Positions 1-6,793 of a DNA stretch of 13,281 bases are shown piece by piece. The stretch's first letter is position 1. The number at the start of each line of letters is the position of its first letter. The notes under the pieces are model-generated. The model was not told the origin of the DNA. It did no database searches and saw only the letters and a program-made list of their open reading frames with translations. Origin of the DNA: an uncultured Acidaminococcus sp. (GTDB lineage: Bacteria; Bacillota; Negativicutes; Acidaminococcales; Acidaminococcaceae); NCBI GenBank assembly GCA_900538365.1, contig UPXT01000058.1, positions 1-13,281 of the forward strand, given 5' to 3'. The translations under genes and the position numbers were made by a program.

Positions 1-343
1 CCCTTTATTTTGCAAGGACTATTTTTCCCTACCGAGAAACATTTTACGCTTAGGCTGCCTCTCATAAGTGCAATCGTTTTTTCGCTGCGTCTTTTAAATT
101 GGACACTTGTAGTAGAGGAATGGATAGGAAAAAGCGTCTATCATTCCTCTCCCTTATCTCTCATATAGGCATGAATAGGGTTTCTTTTTTTTCATACCCG
201 TCCACTCTAGAAGAATACTGTCCCAAAGAATGTCCACGTTTAAAGGAGTACAGAAGTTGAGACTCCACGCTTTGATTGTAAGCTTTCCTTTATTCCCCTG
301 CTTTTCTTCAATATTTTGTTATATAAGTGGGCATGACTCCTGC
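1..343. other. Gene-free AT-rich region
   Basis: I see no convincing coding region here. Short open frames exist, for example a 35-codon TTG-started frame near 257 behind an AAAGGAG, but they lack conserved sequence character. The stretch contains the hairpin at 115-149 and several T-runs. It separates whatever lies to the left from the promoter of the WYL regulator gene. It could hold the end of a neighbouring transcription unit or a small RNA; nothing decides between these. Confidence 0.5.
115..149. repeat. Strong imperfect hairpin (12 bp with one bulge)
   Basis: GAGGAATG (115-122) pairs with CATTCCTC (142-149) and ATAG (124-127) pairs with CTAT (138-141). G123 is bulged and the loop has 10 nt. 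Neither side is followed by a clean T-run, so it is not a typical intrinsic terminator. It could be part of a small RNA, a terminator variant or a transposon scar. Confidence 0.5.
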
Positions 344-372
344 TTGACAAGGTCAAGTATTTAGACTATTAT
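344..372 (+). promoter_or_regulatory. Sigma-A-type promoter of the WYL regulator gene
   Basis: A perfect -35 TTGACA (344-349) is followed by a 17-nt spacer and -10 TATTAT (367-372, 5 of 6 to consensus). The region downstream is very AT-rich. Transcription would start near 379, leaving a leader of about 85 nt before the GTG start at 463. Confidence 0.75.
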
Positions 373-462
373 TTATTTTTTAAAATAATTGATGTTTTTC
401 CTTTATTTTGTGATATGATTATGGGAGAAAAAGTTGACAGAAATTTGAAGGAGGGGATCAGT

Positions 463-1476
463 GTGACAAAAGGAACCAATCAGAAGCTGAAAATGCTTTA
501 CCTGAAGCAGATCTTTGAAGAAGAAACTGACGATCAGCACAGCCTGACGCTCCAAAATATCACGGAACGCCTCAATAGTTTGGGGGTTAATGCCGACCGC
601 AAGACGCTGTATCAGGACTTCAAGGAACTCAAGCGCTACGGCATGGACATCATTGCCATGCAGGAAGGCCGCACGTGGAACTATCATTTGGGAAGCCGTG
701 ATTTTGAATTACCGGAAGTCAAGCTCCTCGTCGATTCCGTGCAGGCATTTAAATTCATCAACGAGCACAAATCGGATACTCTTATCCGCAAGCTCGAAAA
801 ACTCGTCAGTCACTATGAAGGGCAGGAACTGCAGCGTCAGGTTTACATTTTCGGCCGCATCAAGACGAGCAACAAACGAACTTACCTGACTATTGATACG
901 ATTTTCAAGGCCATCAATGAAAATTACCAGATCCAGTTCCATTACTGTAAATGGAACATCCACAAGGAACTGGAAAAACGTCGGGATGGCTCTTCCTACA
1001 CCGTGAGCCCTTGGTGTCTGGTATGGGACAACGAAAACTATTATCTTCTCGGTTATGATGCCCTTGATAAAAAACTCAAGCACTACCGCGTAGACAAGAT
1101 GATGGATATCAGCATCCTGCGGACCCGCCGGCTGGGCCGAGATGCCTATCGCCGCATCGATATGCCGGAGTACACGCAGTATCATTTTGGAATGTATGAT
1201 GGGGATGTGGAAAATGTCACCATTGAACTCGAAAATGATTTGATCGGTGTCTTCATCGACCGTTTTGGCAAGAAGATTCCCGTCACCCCTGTCGATGATG
1301 ACCATGTTGCCGTTACGATCACCGCAGCAATCAGCCGTCAGTTCCTTGGCTGGATCTTCGCACTGGGACCTGGGGTCAAGATTACCAGTCCTCAGTCCGT
1401 CGTCCTTGCCATGCGCCGCGAAGGCGAACGGATCGCTGATGCCTATACGGCAAAGCAGCAGGAACCAAAAGAATAA
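463..1476 (+). CDS. WYL-domain transcriptional regulator (YafY/PafC type)
   Basis: Predicted 337-residue DNA-binding regulator. An N-terminal helix-turn-helix spans about residues 28-60 (LTLQNITERL...ADRKTLYQDFKEL). A WYL domain follows at about 140-220, with the family pattern SPW.LVWDNENYYLLGYD (182-199) and HYRVDKM (207-213). The C-terminal extension at about 248-330 fits the WCX domain. WYL domains are known to sense ligands, sometimes nucleic acids, in stress or defence regulation; the target here is unknown. I prefer the GTG start at 463 because AAGGAGGGG (448-456) sits 6 nt upstream. The in-frame ATG at 415 has no ribosome site and would add 16 residues. The gene has its own promoter and terminator, so it is monocistronic. 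It faces the HIRAN gene convergently, and no obvious partner operon is present. Confidence 0.9.
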   Translation: MTKGTNQKLKMLYLKQIFEEETDDQHSLTLQNITERLNSLGVNADRKTLYQDFKELKRYGMDIIAMQEGRTWNYHLGSRDFELPEVKLLVDSVQAFKFINEHKSDTLIRKLEKLVSHYEGQELQRQVYIFGRIKTSNKRTYLTIDTIFKAINENYQIQFHYCKWNIHKELEKRRDGSSYTVSPWCLVWDNENYYLLGYDALDKKLKHYRVDKMMDISILRTRRLGRDAYRRIDMPEYTQYHFGMYDGDVENVTIELENDLIGVFIDRFGKKIPVTPVDDDHVAVTITAAISRQFLGWIFALGPGVKITSPQSVVLAMRREGERIADAYTAKQQEPKE

Positions 1477-1486
1477 GCACGGAAAG

Positions 1487-1522
1487 AGAGACTGTCCTCA
1501 TAAGAAGGCAGTCTCTTTTTTT
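1487..1522 (+). terminator. Intrinsic terminator of the WYL regulator gene
   Basis: AGAGACTG (1487-1494) pairs with CAGTCTCT (1509-1516) around a 14-nt loop, and T's run on to 1522. It lies directly after the stop codon at 1476 and abuts the end of the convergent gene. On the opposite strand the hairpin lacks a long T-run, so it mainly serves the plus strand. Confidence 0.85.
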
Positions 1523-1826
1523 AGTCCTTGAAGGGGCCTTTGACCTTGCAGAGGACTCCTTTTTCCGTAATCACCTCGACGCGGGCCGTGGCTTTTTTGC
1601 CAATCTTGTCATAAAGGCGGCCGGCACTGTAGCTTTCGCCAAGAACGGTCTTGGGACTATTGGCGACATAACCCACTTTGCCAAGGCCTTCCCGATAGGC
1701 AGCAATGGCCTCGCGGTCCCATTCGTTCTTCGGTTCTTTTTTTAGGATAAGCACATCGTGCCGGCGAAAGAAGTCCAATCCGCAGCAAAAGTCCATTCCT
1801 GTAATCGTAACATAGATGGTTTTCAT
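1521..1826 (-). CDS. Stand-alone HIRAN-domain protein
   Basis: A 101-residue protein that consists almost entirely of a HIRAN-like fold. Visible pattern: ITGMDFCCGLDFF (8-20), LKKEPKNEWDREAIAAY (28-44), GKVGYVANSPKTVLG (49-63), then SAGRLYD (67-73). HIRAN domains occur fused to SWI2/SNF2 helicases (HLTF, Rad5), where they bind DNA ends; small free-standing versions are common in Firmicutes and their function is not established. The start at 1826 is fixed by GAGGAGGGG just upstream; the longer in-frame extension to 1910 lacks support. The stop codon overlaps the T-run of the convergent regulator's terminator. The gene lies 80 nt downstream of the amidohydrolase gene and may be co-transcribed with it or use its own extended -10 element. 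Confidence 0.8.
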   Translation of the reverse strand: MKTIYVTITGMDFCCGLDFFRRHDVLILKKEPKNEWDREAIAAYREGLGKVGYVANSPKTVLGESYSAGRLYDKIGKKATARVEVITEKGVLCKVKGPFKD

Positions 1827-1847
1827 ATTCTCCCCTCCTCTAAAATC

Positions 1848-1880
1848 ATCATAACACAAATACTGTCCCTTATAGGGGAC
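1848..1880 (-). promoter_or_regulatory. Possible extended -10 promoter and small inverted repeat before the HIRAN gene
   Basis: On the minus strand TGTTATGAT (1856-1848) is an extended -10 with no good -35. Just upstream GTCCC (1865-1869) and GGGAC (1876-1880) form a 5-bp hairpin around 6 nt. The hairpin has no T-run, so it may be a weak end for the upstream gene or a binding site. Confidence 0.35.
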
Positions 1881-1906
1881 TTGGAGGAGGAATTTAAGGA
1901 CATTGC

Positions 1907-3091
1907 TCAATCTTCCTTATCAAGGAGTTGAAGGGCTTCATAAATAAGGTTTCCAGCAGCGCGCACATCCTTTGCATCTGTCCATTCCTTTCCATTATGA
2001 CTGATGCCATCGCGGCTCGGGACAAAGATCATCCCCACCGGGACGCGGCGGGCCAGGGCGTGAGCATCGTGACTGGCACCGCTGGGCATGACAAGGTAAG
2101 GCAGATGGAGCCGGTCGGCGGCCTTTTGAAAAACTTTCTGAATCCCCTTGTCACAGTAAGTACCAGGTTTTTCTTCCCGCGTTTCAAAGGAAAAGGTGAC
2201 ATCGGGGATTGTTTCAGCATAGGCCTTGATGTCTGCAATGAGGGCATCTGTCAGGGTCCGCTCCAAGTGACGCATTTCAAACGTTGCTTCCACACGGTTT
2301 GGTACAACATTGGCTGAATTGGGCAAGCAGTCGATGGTCCCTGCCGTAAAAACGAGATGATCGTCCAGTTCACGGCACCTCAGGTCCCCGTAAACAATCA
2401 GTTTTGCCATGCCTACCATGGCGTCATGGCGCCGCTTCATCAGCGTCGTACCACTGTGATTGGCCATGCCATGGCAGATGACGCGATAACGAAAGACGCC
2501 GGCAATGCCCGTAACAATACCCACAGGAAGCCTTCGGGCAGCAAGCTCGGGCCCCTGCTCGATATGGGCCTCGAGATAGCATTTGACGCCAGCAAAATCA
2601 CGCCGCGCCGCAGCCATCTCTTCCCCAGTCCTGCCAAAGGAATGCAGCGTCTCTTTCATATGGGGCGCTTCGGAATCAAACCAGCCTGTGAGGACGCGGC
2701 TTCCAAAAAGGGCTCCCAAGGGATTGAACTCCTCGCCGTTAAAGGCATAAATCTCCATTGGATGACGGAAAACCACGCCCTCTTTTTGGGCACGGCTTAG
2801 CGCTGCAAGAGCCGCCGCGACACCCATGGCGCCGTCGTAGAGACCGCCGGAAGGCACAGTGTCAAGATGGGACCCCAGGATAATCGCCGGAAGGCCGGGA
2901 ACGGAGCCCAGAAGAACGCCGTGCTCATTTCCAGCGGCATCGCGGTCCGTCTTCATGGAAAGGGCTCTCATCTCGTTCCGGACAAGGTCTGCCGCTCCCT
3001 CCCATTCAGGGCTAAAAATACGCCGTGTATAGGAGCCATCGGGATTTTTCCCGAACTGGCCAATTTTACATAAATAATCCATCGTATCCAT
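1907..3091 (-). CDS. Zn-dependent M20-family amidohydrolase (N-carbamoyl-L-amino acid hydrolase / allantoate amidohydrolase)
   Basis: A 394-residue cytosolic hydrolase of the hydantoinase/carbamoylase amidase family, usual length about 400. These enzymes remove the carbamoyl group from N-carbamoyl amino acids or the ureido group from allantoate, giving ammonia and CO2. The expected metal ligands are present with family spacing: H75 and D86 (GSHLDTVPSGGLYDG), E121 in NGEEFNPLG (E120/E121), H176 in EAHIEQGP and H365 in SRDGISHNGKEW. Also present are NHSGTT (211-216) and SGASHDAHA (337-345), which form the substrate pocket and dimer face. The ATG at 3091 follows AAAAGGAGGG by 6 nt; a second ATG is 9 nt further in. 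Substrate specificity cannot be read from sequence, and no hydantoinase or allantoinase gene is in the window. Confidence 0.9.
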   Translation of the reverse strand: MDTMDYLCKIGQFGKNPDGSYTRRIFSPEWEGAADLVRNEMRALSMKTDRDAAGNEHGVLLGSVPGLPAIILGSHLDTVPSGGLYDGAMGVAAALAALSRAQKEGVVFRHPMEIYAFNGEEFNPLGALFGSRVLTGWFDSEAPHMKETLHSFGRTGEEMAAARRDFAGVKCYLEAHIEQGPELAARRLPVGIVTGIAGVFRYRVICHGMANHSGTTLMKRRHDAMVGMAKLIVYGDLRCRELDDHLVFTAGTIDCLPNSANVVPNRVEATFEMRHLERTLTDALIADIKAYAETIPDVTFSFETREEKPGTYCDKGIQKVFQKAADRLHLPYLVMPSGASHDAHALARRVPVGMIFVPSRDGISHNGKEWTDAKDVRAAGNLIYEALQLLDKED

Positions 3092-3118
3092 GGTATCCCT
3101 CCTTTTGGATTCAATTTC

Positions 3119-3127
3119 ATCATAGCA
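3119..3127 (-). promoter_or_regulatory. Extended -10 promoter of the amidohydrolase gene
   Basis: TGCTATGAT on the minus strand (3127-3119) is an extended -10. A -35 at 17 nt would be TGTTCA, only 3 of 6. The leader would be about 20 nt, so the gene can be expressed separately from icd, which ends in a terminator. Confidence 0.45.
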
Positions 3128-3193
3128 AATGAAGACCAGATTGAACATACTCGGAGCAAAAAATCGCTCTGACGCTATGACGCTGTGAATATG

Positions 3194-3222
3194 GAGGGGC
3201 TTGTGATCTGATTATGCCCCTC
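3194..3222. repeat. Perfect 7-bp inverted repeat upstream of the amidohydrolase gene
   Basis: GAGGGGC (3194-3200) and GCCCCTC (3216-3222) flank a 15-nt spacer. It lies between the icd terminator and the amidohydrolase promoter, about 70-100 bp upstream of the -10. There is no T-run on the minus strand side. It could be an operator or a second hairpin of the icd terminator region. Confidence 0.45.
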
Positions 3223-3230
3223 GGTTTTGT

Positions 3231-3252
3231 AAAAAATCCCTCACGGCAGGGA
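3231..3252 (-). terminator. Intrinsic terminator of icd
   Basis: On the minus strand TCCCT (3252-3248) pairs with AGGGA (3241-3237) around GCCGTG, followed by six T's (3236-3231). It lies 30 nt after the icd stop codon. Confidence 0.75.
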
Positions 3253-3282
3253 AGAAACGTCCGCTGCTATGAGGAATCTCCA

Positions 3283-4497
3283 TCAAGCGAGAAGTTTTTC
3301 GAGACGGCCTGCAATGGCGTTCAGGAAATCCTCGCTGTTTACTTTTTCTTTTTCCGGAAGGGTCGACATGCTGTAAAGGTCACCTGTCATGGTGCCGCTT
3401 TCAATGGTATCGATGGTGGCTTTTTCAAGGGCATCGGCATAAGCCTGCAGCTCGGGAAGACCATCGAGCTCACCGCGCTTTCTAAAGGCGCCGGACCAAG
3501 CAAAGATGGTTGCCACAGGATTCGTGGAAGTCTTCTCACCCTTGAGATATTTATAGTAATGACGCTGCACCGTTCCGTGAGCAGCTTCATACTCATATTT
3601 TTCATCAGGGGAAACAAGAACGGAAGTCATCATGGCAAGGGAACCAAAGGCCGTTGCCATCATGTCGCTCATGACGTCGCCATCATAGTTCTTACAGGCC
3701 CAGACCATACCGCCGCGGGAACGGATGATACGGGCAACAACGTCATCAATGAGGGTATAGAAATATTCAATTCCGCACGCTTCATACCGCGTTTTATATT
3801 CCTTGTCATAGATTTCCTGGAAAATGTCCTTGAAGCGATGGTCATAGATTTTGGAGACCGTGTCCTTCGTAGCAAACCAGAGGTCTTCCTTGACAGATAG
3901 AGCATAGTCAAAGCAGGCGTGGGCATAGCTGCGGATGGATTCGTCCGTGTTGAAGATGCCCTGCGTGATGCCTTCCCCGTTAAATTCATTAATGGTGCGG
4001 CGCGTCTGGTTCCCCTGCGCATCCGTCACGACAAGTTCGGCCTTGCCGCCAGCAGGAACCCGCAGTTCCGTATTCTTATAAATGTCGCCAAAAGCATGAC
4101 GGGCAATGGTGATGGGCTTTTCCCAGTTACGGACGAGCGGGGCAATCCCCTTGACCATGATAGGTTTGCGGAATACGGTTCCATCCAGGATGGCGCGGAT
4201 TGTTCCATTCGGACTGGGCCACATTTTCTTGAGATTGTATTCCTTTACACGGGCCGCATTCGCAGTAATGGTGGCACATTTGACGGCGACTCCGTATTTT
4301 TTCGTGGCAAGCGCCGACTCAATGGTGACCTCATCATCCGTGTCGTCACGATGCTTCATCCCCAAGTCATAGTATTCGCTCTTGAGAGCGACATAGGGAA
4401 GGATCAGGATATCTTTGATCATCTTCCAAAGGACACGGGTCATTTCATCGCCGTCCATTTCCACAAGAGGCGTTTTCATCTGAATTTTTTGGGTCAT
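3283..4497 (-). CDS. icd: NADP-dependent isocitrate dehydrogenase, eukaryotic-type (subfamily II) homodimer
   Basis: Oxidatively decarboxylates isocitrate to 2-oxoglutarate with NADP+. The 404 residues match the eukaryote-like dimeric class (human IDH1 about 414), not the E. coli Icd class. Substrate site: TIT (76-78), SPNGTIR (95-101), R110 and R133. Metal ligands: D251/D252 region plus D274 and D278 in NYDGDVMSD (270-278). Cofactor site: EAAHGTVQRH (304-313), where R312-H313 match the IDH1 Arg-His that read the NADP 2'-phosphate. TSTNPVATIFAW (323-334) is the usual C-terminal signature. I choose the ATG at 4497, 9 nt after AAAAGGAA; a GTG at 4506 would abut that site. In an anaerobe the product 2-oxoglutarate and NADPH feed glutamate synthesis. 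The gene is monocistronic by its flanking promoter and terminator. Confidence 0.96.
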   Translation of the reverse strand: MTQKIQMKTPLVEMDGDEMTRVLWKMIKDILILPYVALKSEYYDLGMKHRDDTDDEVTIESALATKKYGVAVKCATITANAARVKEYNLKKMWPSPNGTIRAILDGTVFRKPIMVKGIAPLVRNWEKPITIARHAFGDIYKNTELRVPAGGKAELVVTDAQGNQTRRTINEFNGEGITQGIFNTDESIRSYAHACFDYALSVKEDLWFATKDTVSKIYDHRFKDIFQEIYDKEYKTRYEACGIEYFYTLIDDVVARIIRSRGGMVWACKNYDGDVMSDMMATAFGSLAMMTSVLVSPDEKYEYEAAHGTVQRHYYKYLKGEKTSTNPVATIFAWSGAFRKRGELDGLPELQAYADALEKATIDTIESGTMTGDLYSMSTLPEKEKVNSEDFLNAIAGRLEKLLA

Positions 4498-4545
4498 AGG
4501 GGCCACTTCCTTTTTTCAAGATTTTGGGTCTTTCATCATATTCAT

Positions 4546-4554
4546 ATTGTAGCA
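4546..4554 (-). promoter_or_regulatory. Possible extended -10 promoter of icd
   Basis: TGCTACAAT on the minus strand (4554-4546) fits an extended -10 about 48 nt before the icd start. No convincing -35 lies 16-18 nt upstream. A second -10-like TATGAT lies at 4540-4535. Confidence 0.45.
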
Positions 4555-4580
4555 TGGTTTAGCACGTTCTCCCATGGCAG

Positions 4581-4611
4581 AAAAAAGGCCCTATCAGAAA
4601 AACCGATGGGC
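4581..4611 (-). terminator. Terminator-like hairpin
   Basis: On the minus strand GCCC-ATC (4611-4605) pairs with GAT-A-GGGC (4595-4588) with a single bulged base, followed by six T's (4586-4581). It stops transcription before the icd promoter. It is probably the original end of the broken aminopeptidase unit. Confidence 0.55.
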
Positions 4612-4791
4612 TGAGTAAACAGGAAAAGGCCGTGGCAGCTTTGGTAAAACAAGAAAAAAGACGCTCCTTAAAATGAATGCAGGGTGAATTTTATCCCCTG
4701 ATAAGAAGATTTTGCCAAAAGAAAAGGAAAGACGGTTTTCAATCCATCGAAAAATACTATAGAAACAGGAAAGGCAGCCCACAAGCCTTTC

Positions 4792-4817
4792 AAAAAAAGA
4801 GACGGCACCTGTCTTTT
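4792..4817 (-). terminator. Terminator-like hairpin
   Basis: On the minus strand AAAAGAC pairs with GTCTCTTT (one G-U pair) around AGGTGCC-type loop sequence, running into seven T's (4798-4792). It lies about 55-80 nt after the stop of the aminopeptidase remnant. Confidence 0.45.
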
Positions 4818-4872
4818 CAGCAGAGGCTGAACGATTCCCAATCGAGGAGGAGGGATTTCTAAAATAGCAGCC

Positions 4873-5076
4873 TTATCCTTTCCCCCTAATTGGCATCATA
4901 TAGAGACCATATTCAGCACCCAGACGAGAAACTGCTCCAGTAGTAGCATTGGCCATTCTCATATCCGTCTGGGGGTCAATAACAATTAAAACTTCTTCTC
5001 CGGCCTTGACACCCATAAGATTGCCCATCAGATAGTCCGCTCTTTCAATGCATTCAATCATTCTATTGTCTTCCAT
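4873..5076 (-). pseudogene. N-terminal remnant of an AmpS/M29-like aminopeptidase, probably frameshifted
   Basis: The 67 residues resemble the start of the thermophilic-aminopeptidase/2,5-dihydroxypyridine dioxygenase-like group: MGVKAGEEVLIVIDPQTDMR (21-40) then a helix and RLGAEYGLYMMPIRGK. Full members have about 330-400 residues, so this is only the first lobe and lacks all metal ligands. The start is well formed: AAGGAG (5090-5085) is 8 nt before the ATG. A run of five C's on the plus strand (4882-4886, G's in the gene) precedes the stop TAA; removing one base near there continues GKDKAAILEIPP in the next frame, which fits a recent frameshift. Beyond that no family sequence is recognisable, so the 3' part is also lost. 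The family assignment is from recall of the fold pattern, with moderate certainty. Confidence 0.6.
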
Positions 5077-5140
5077 AATTGGCGCTCCTTATCATTCAAG
5101 AGTAAGTCATGACCATAAATTTGGGGAAATCAATAAACTT

Positions 5141-5152
5141 AATTGCGCAATT
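5141..5152. repeat. Perfect 12-bp palindrome
   Basis: AATTGCGCAATT is fully palindromic and sits about 65 bp upstream of the aminopeptidase remnant's start. It has the size of a regulator half-site pair, but no motif is recognised. Confidence 0.45.
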
Positions 5153-5164
5153 CTTTCTTCTGGT

Positions 5165-5204
5165 CATATGTTACTAAAGTAACTCTTTAATAACAAAACA
5201 TATG
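5165..5204. repeat. Nested inverted repeats in the aminopeptidase/MATE intergenic region
   Basis: CATATGTT (5165-5172) and AACATATG (5197-5204) form a perfect 8-bp inverted repeat. Inside it GTTAC (5170-5174) and GTAAC (5179-5183) form a second one. On the minus strand a weak promoter-like pair TTGTTA (5196-5191), 17 nt, TAACAT (5173-5168) overlaps it. An operator for the downstream remnant gene is plausible. Confidence 0.45.
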
Positions 5205-5279
5205 GTAGTTTTTTATATTCCATCACCATGGAGTTATATATCGTCTATGAGCCAACTCATTATCAAGAGAATCCATGCA

Positions 5280-6623
5280 CTATTTATCTTTCGATAATTT
5301 AACCTTCCTGCGAAGAAGGGAAATCATCTTAGGCAGCTCATAACAAGTCATGGCAATCCAACCGATCAGCATGGCATAGGCCACGGAAAGAAAACCAACA
5401 GAAAAATGAAATACAAGGACGGCACAGCTTGCGACGCGGACACCAATATTGACGGCACTGCTGTAAAGGGTTGTGGATAGTTCGCCCAGCCCCCTAAAAA
5501 ATCCCTGCATCACATTCGTCAGGGCGCACAGCAAATAGATCCAGCTCATGGTGAGGAGATAAGCCTCTCCCAATCGGATGATGGCCGGTTCTTCTGTAAA
5601 AAGGGCCAGGATCCGTCCACTTGCGCCATACATCACCCCAGTAAAGCCTATTACATAGATAAAGGAAAAGAAGAGACTTACAAGGATACTCCTATGCACC
5701 CGTGCGGACTTACCCGCTCCAATATTCTGGGCGATGAAGATGGTCATGGCATAGGCTATCGTCGATAAAGGCACCATGGCATAATCTTCAAATCGGCTGC
5801 TGACGCTGTAGGCGGCAATGACTGTCGTACCAAGCGTATTCACAATCGCCTGGGTGCCCAGTTTGCCAATCTGCAGGGAAGACTGCTGCAAGGCGCTCAC
5901 CATACTGAAAGAAAAAATTTTTTTCACAAGGGGCCACTCAACGGCAAGATGCTGCTTTATCGCAAGCTTACCCATAAAACTTACTAGAAAAGGCAAACAG
6001 AACAAGGACGAGAGCAGTTCACAAAGGACCGTGCTTACGGCAGCGCCCACGATGCCCCAGCCAAAAAGAACGACAAAGAGATAATCACCAAGGACATTGA
6101 GCCCTGCACTTACAGCGAGAATGAAGAGCGTCGTTTGACTGTCCCCCATGGCTCTCAAGACCGTTGAGAAATAGCCATAGCAGAAATGGAAAAAGAGCCC
6201 TACCATGATAATCCTCACATAGAGCGCCGAGTCCTTTAGGATAGCCGCTGGAACTTGAAGAAGGAGCAGGATGGGGCGCGCAAAAATAATCAACACGGCT
6301 GAAAGACCAAGGGATACCAGGGTTCCTGCTGCAAAGCCGCTCACCATCTGGCGGCGAAGAGTTGCCCCATCTTTGGCCCCATAGGCCTTTCCAATAAGGA
6401 TGCTTGCGCCAAGGCAGATGCCATTGATGAAAAGAAGTGAAAACGTCATAAGGGGATTGCTCGTTCCCACCGCCGCAAGGGCCAGGTCCCCAATATAGCG
6501 GCCAACAATGGCACTATCGACAGCATTGTAGGTCAGTGTGAGATAATTGGACAAAATAAGCGGCAGCAAATATGAAAGAAGCTGAAGGGGAATGTTTCCC
6601 TTTGTCAAATCATGGTTTTTCAC
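5280..6623 (-). CDS. MATE-family multidrug/cation efflux transporter
   Basis: A 447-residue inner-membrane protein of the MatE (NorM/DinF/MepA-like) family with about 12 predicted transmembrane helices in two related halves. Family features: start KGNIPLQLLSYLLPLILSNY, the AVDSAIVGRYIGDLALAAVG stretch in the first helix pair, ASILIGKAYGAKD in the first half and FIAQNIGAGK in the second. Such carriers export cationic drugs or metabolites using Na+ or H+; the substrate is unknown. The frame is open upstream to 6755, but that part reads into the ISL3 left end and is not family sequence. I choose GTG 6623, giving MKNHDLTKG. AAGAGG lies 12 nt upstream, rather far; ATG 6635 and GTG 6632 are alternatives. 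The gene starts only 65 bp from the insertion element, so its promoter may be altered or partly inside it. Confidence 0.9.
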   Translation of the reverse strand: MKNHDLTKGNIPLQLLSYLLPLILSNYLTLTYNAVDSAIVGRYIGDLALAAVGTSNPLMTFSLLFINGICLGASILIGKAYGAKDGATLRRQMVSGFAAGTLVSLGLSAVLIIFARPILLLLQVPAAILKDSALYVRIIMVGLFFHFCYGYFSTVLRAMGDSQTTLFILAVSAGLNVLGDYLFVVLFGWGIVGAAVSTVLCELLSSLFCLPFLVSFMGKLAIKQHLAVEWPLVKKIFSFSMVSALQQSSLQIGKLGTQAIVNTLGTTVIAAYSVSSRFEDYAMVPLSTIAYAMTIFIAQNIGAGKSARVHRSILVSLFFSFIYVIGFTGVMYGASGRILALFTEEPAIIRLGEAYLLTMSWIYLLCALTNVMQGFFRGLGELSTTLYSSAVNIGVRVASCAVLVFHFSVGFLSVAYAMLIGWIAMTCYELPKMISLLRRKVKLSKDK

Positions 6624-6688
6624 AAAGACCACCATCCTCTTAAAATGAACATCATTGATATAAAAAAGTGGTTGAACTACAAATTTTC

Positions 6689-6712
6689 GGTTCTTCACGG
6701 AAATTTGTGGGG
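6689..6712 (+). repeat. Left terminal inverted repeat of the ISL3 element
   Basis: The first 11 bases GGTTCTTCACG are identical to the inverted right end; the rest (6700-6712, ending TTTGTGGGG) is partly conserved against TTTTTGGGG. Confidence 0.85.
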
Positions 6713-6793
6713 TCATGGACAAATAAATATTGAAAAAGGACATCAAATTCTCCAAAATATAAGGTGGCTAAACCAAAGTAAAGGAGAATTGAG

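Larger units (their letters stand above)
4555..4872. other. Gene-free region between the icd promoter and the aminopeptidase remnant
   Basis: No coding sequence is convincing. Minus-strand frames are open for 60 or so codons, but lack ribosome sites and family character; part may be decayed 3' sequence of the aminopeptidase gene. The stretch holds the two minus-strand terminator-like hairpins at 4581-4611 and 4792-4817. Confidence 0.5.

Noticed and set aside
115..149. CRISPR-like or tandem repeat structure at the left end
   Set aside because: Only a single hairpin is present; there are no regularly spaced repeats anywhere in the window.
257..364. Small TTG-started frame of 35 codons with AAAGGAG upstream
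   Set aside because: Cysteine- and phenylalanine-rich random-looking product; it ends within the regulator's promoter and has no support.
403..687. Minus-strand open frame of 94 codons over the regulator gene start
   Set aside because: It lies antisense to the well-supported WYL gene, with no ribosome site or family pattern.
3214..3900. 228-codon plus-strand open frame opposite icd
   Set aside because: Antisense to a clear isocitrate dehydrogenase gene; no independent evidence of coding.
4677..4862. 61-codon plus-strand open frame after icd
   Set aside because: No ribosome site, basic low-complexity composition, and it lies opposite the decayed aminopeptidase 3' region and a terminator hairpin.
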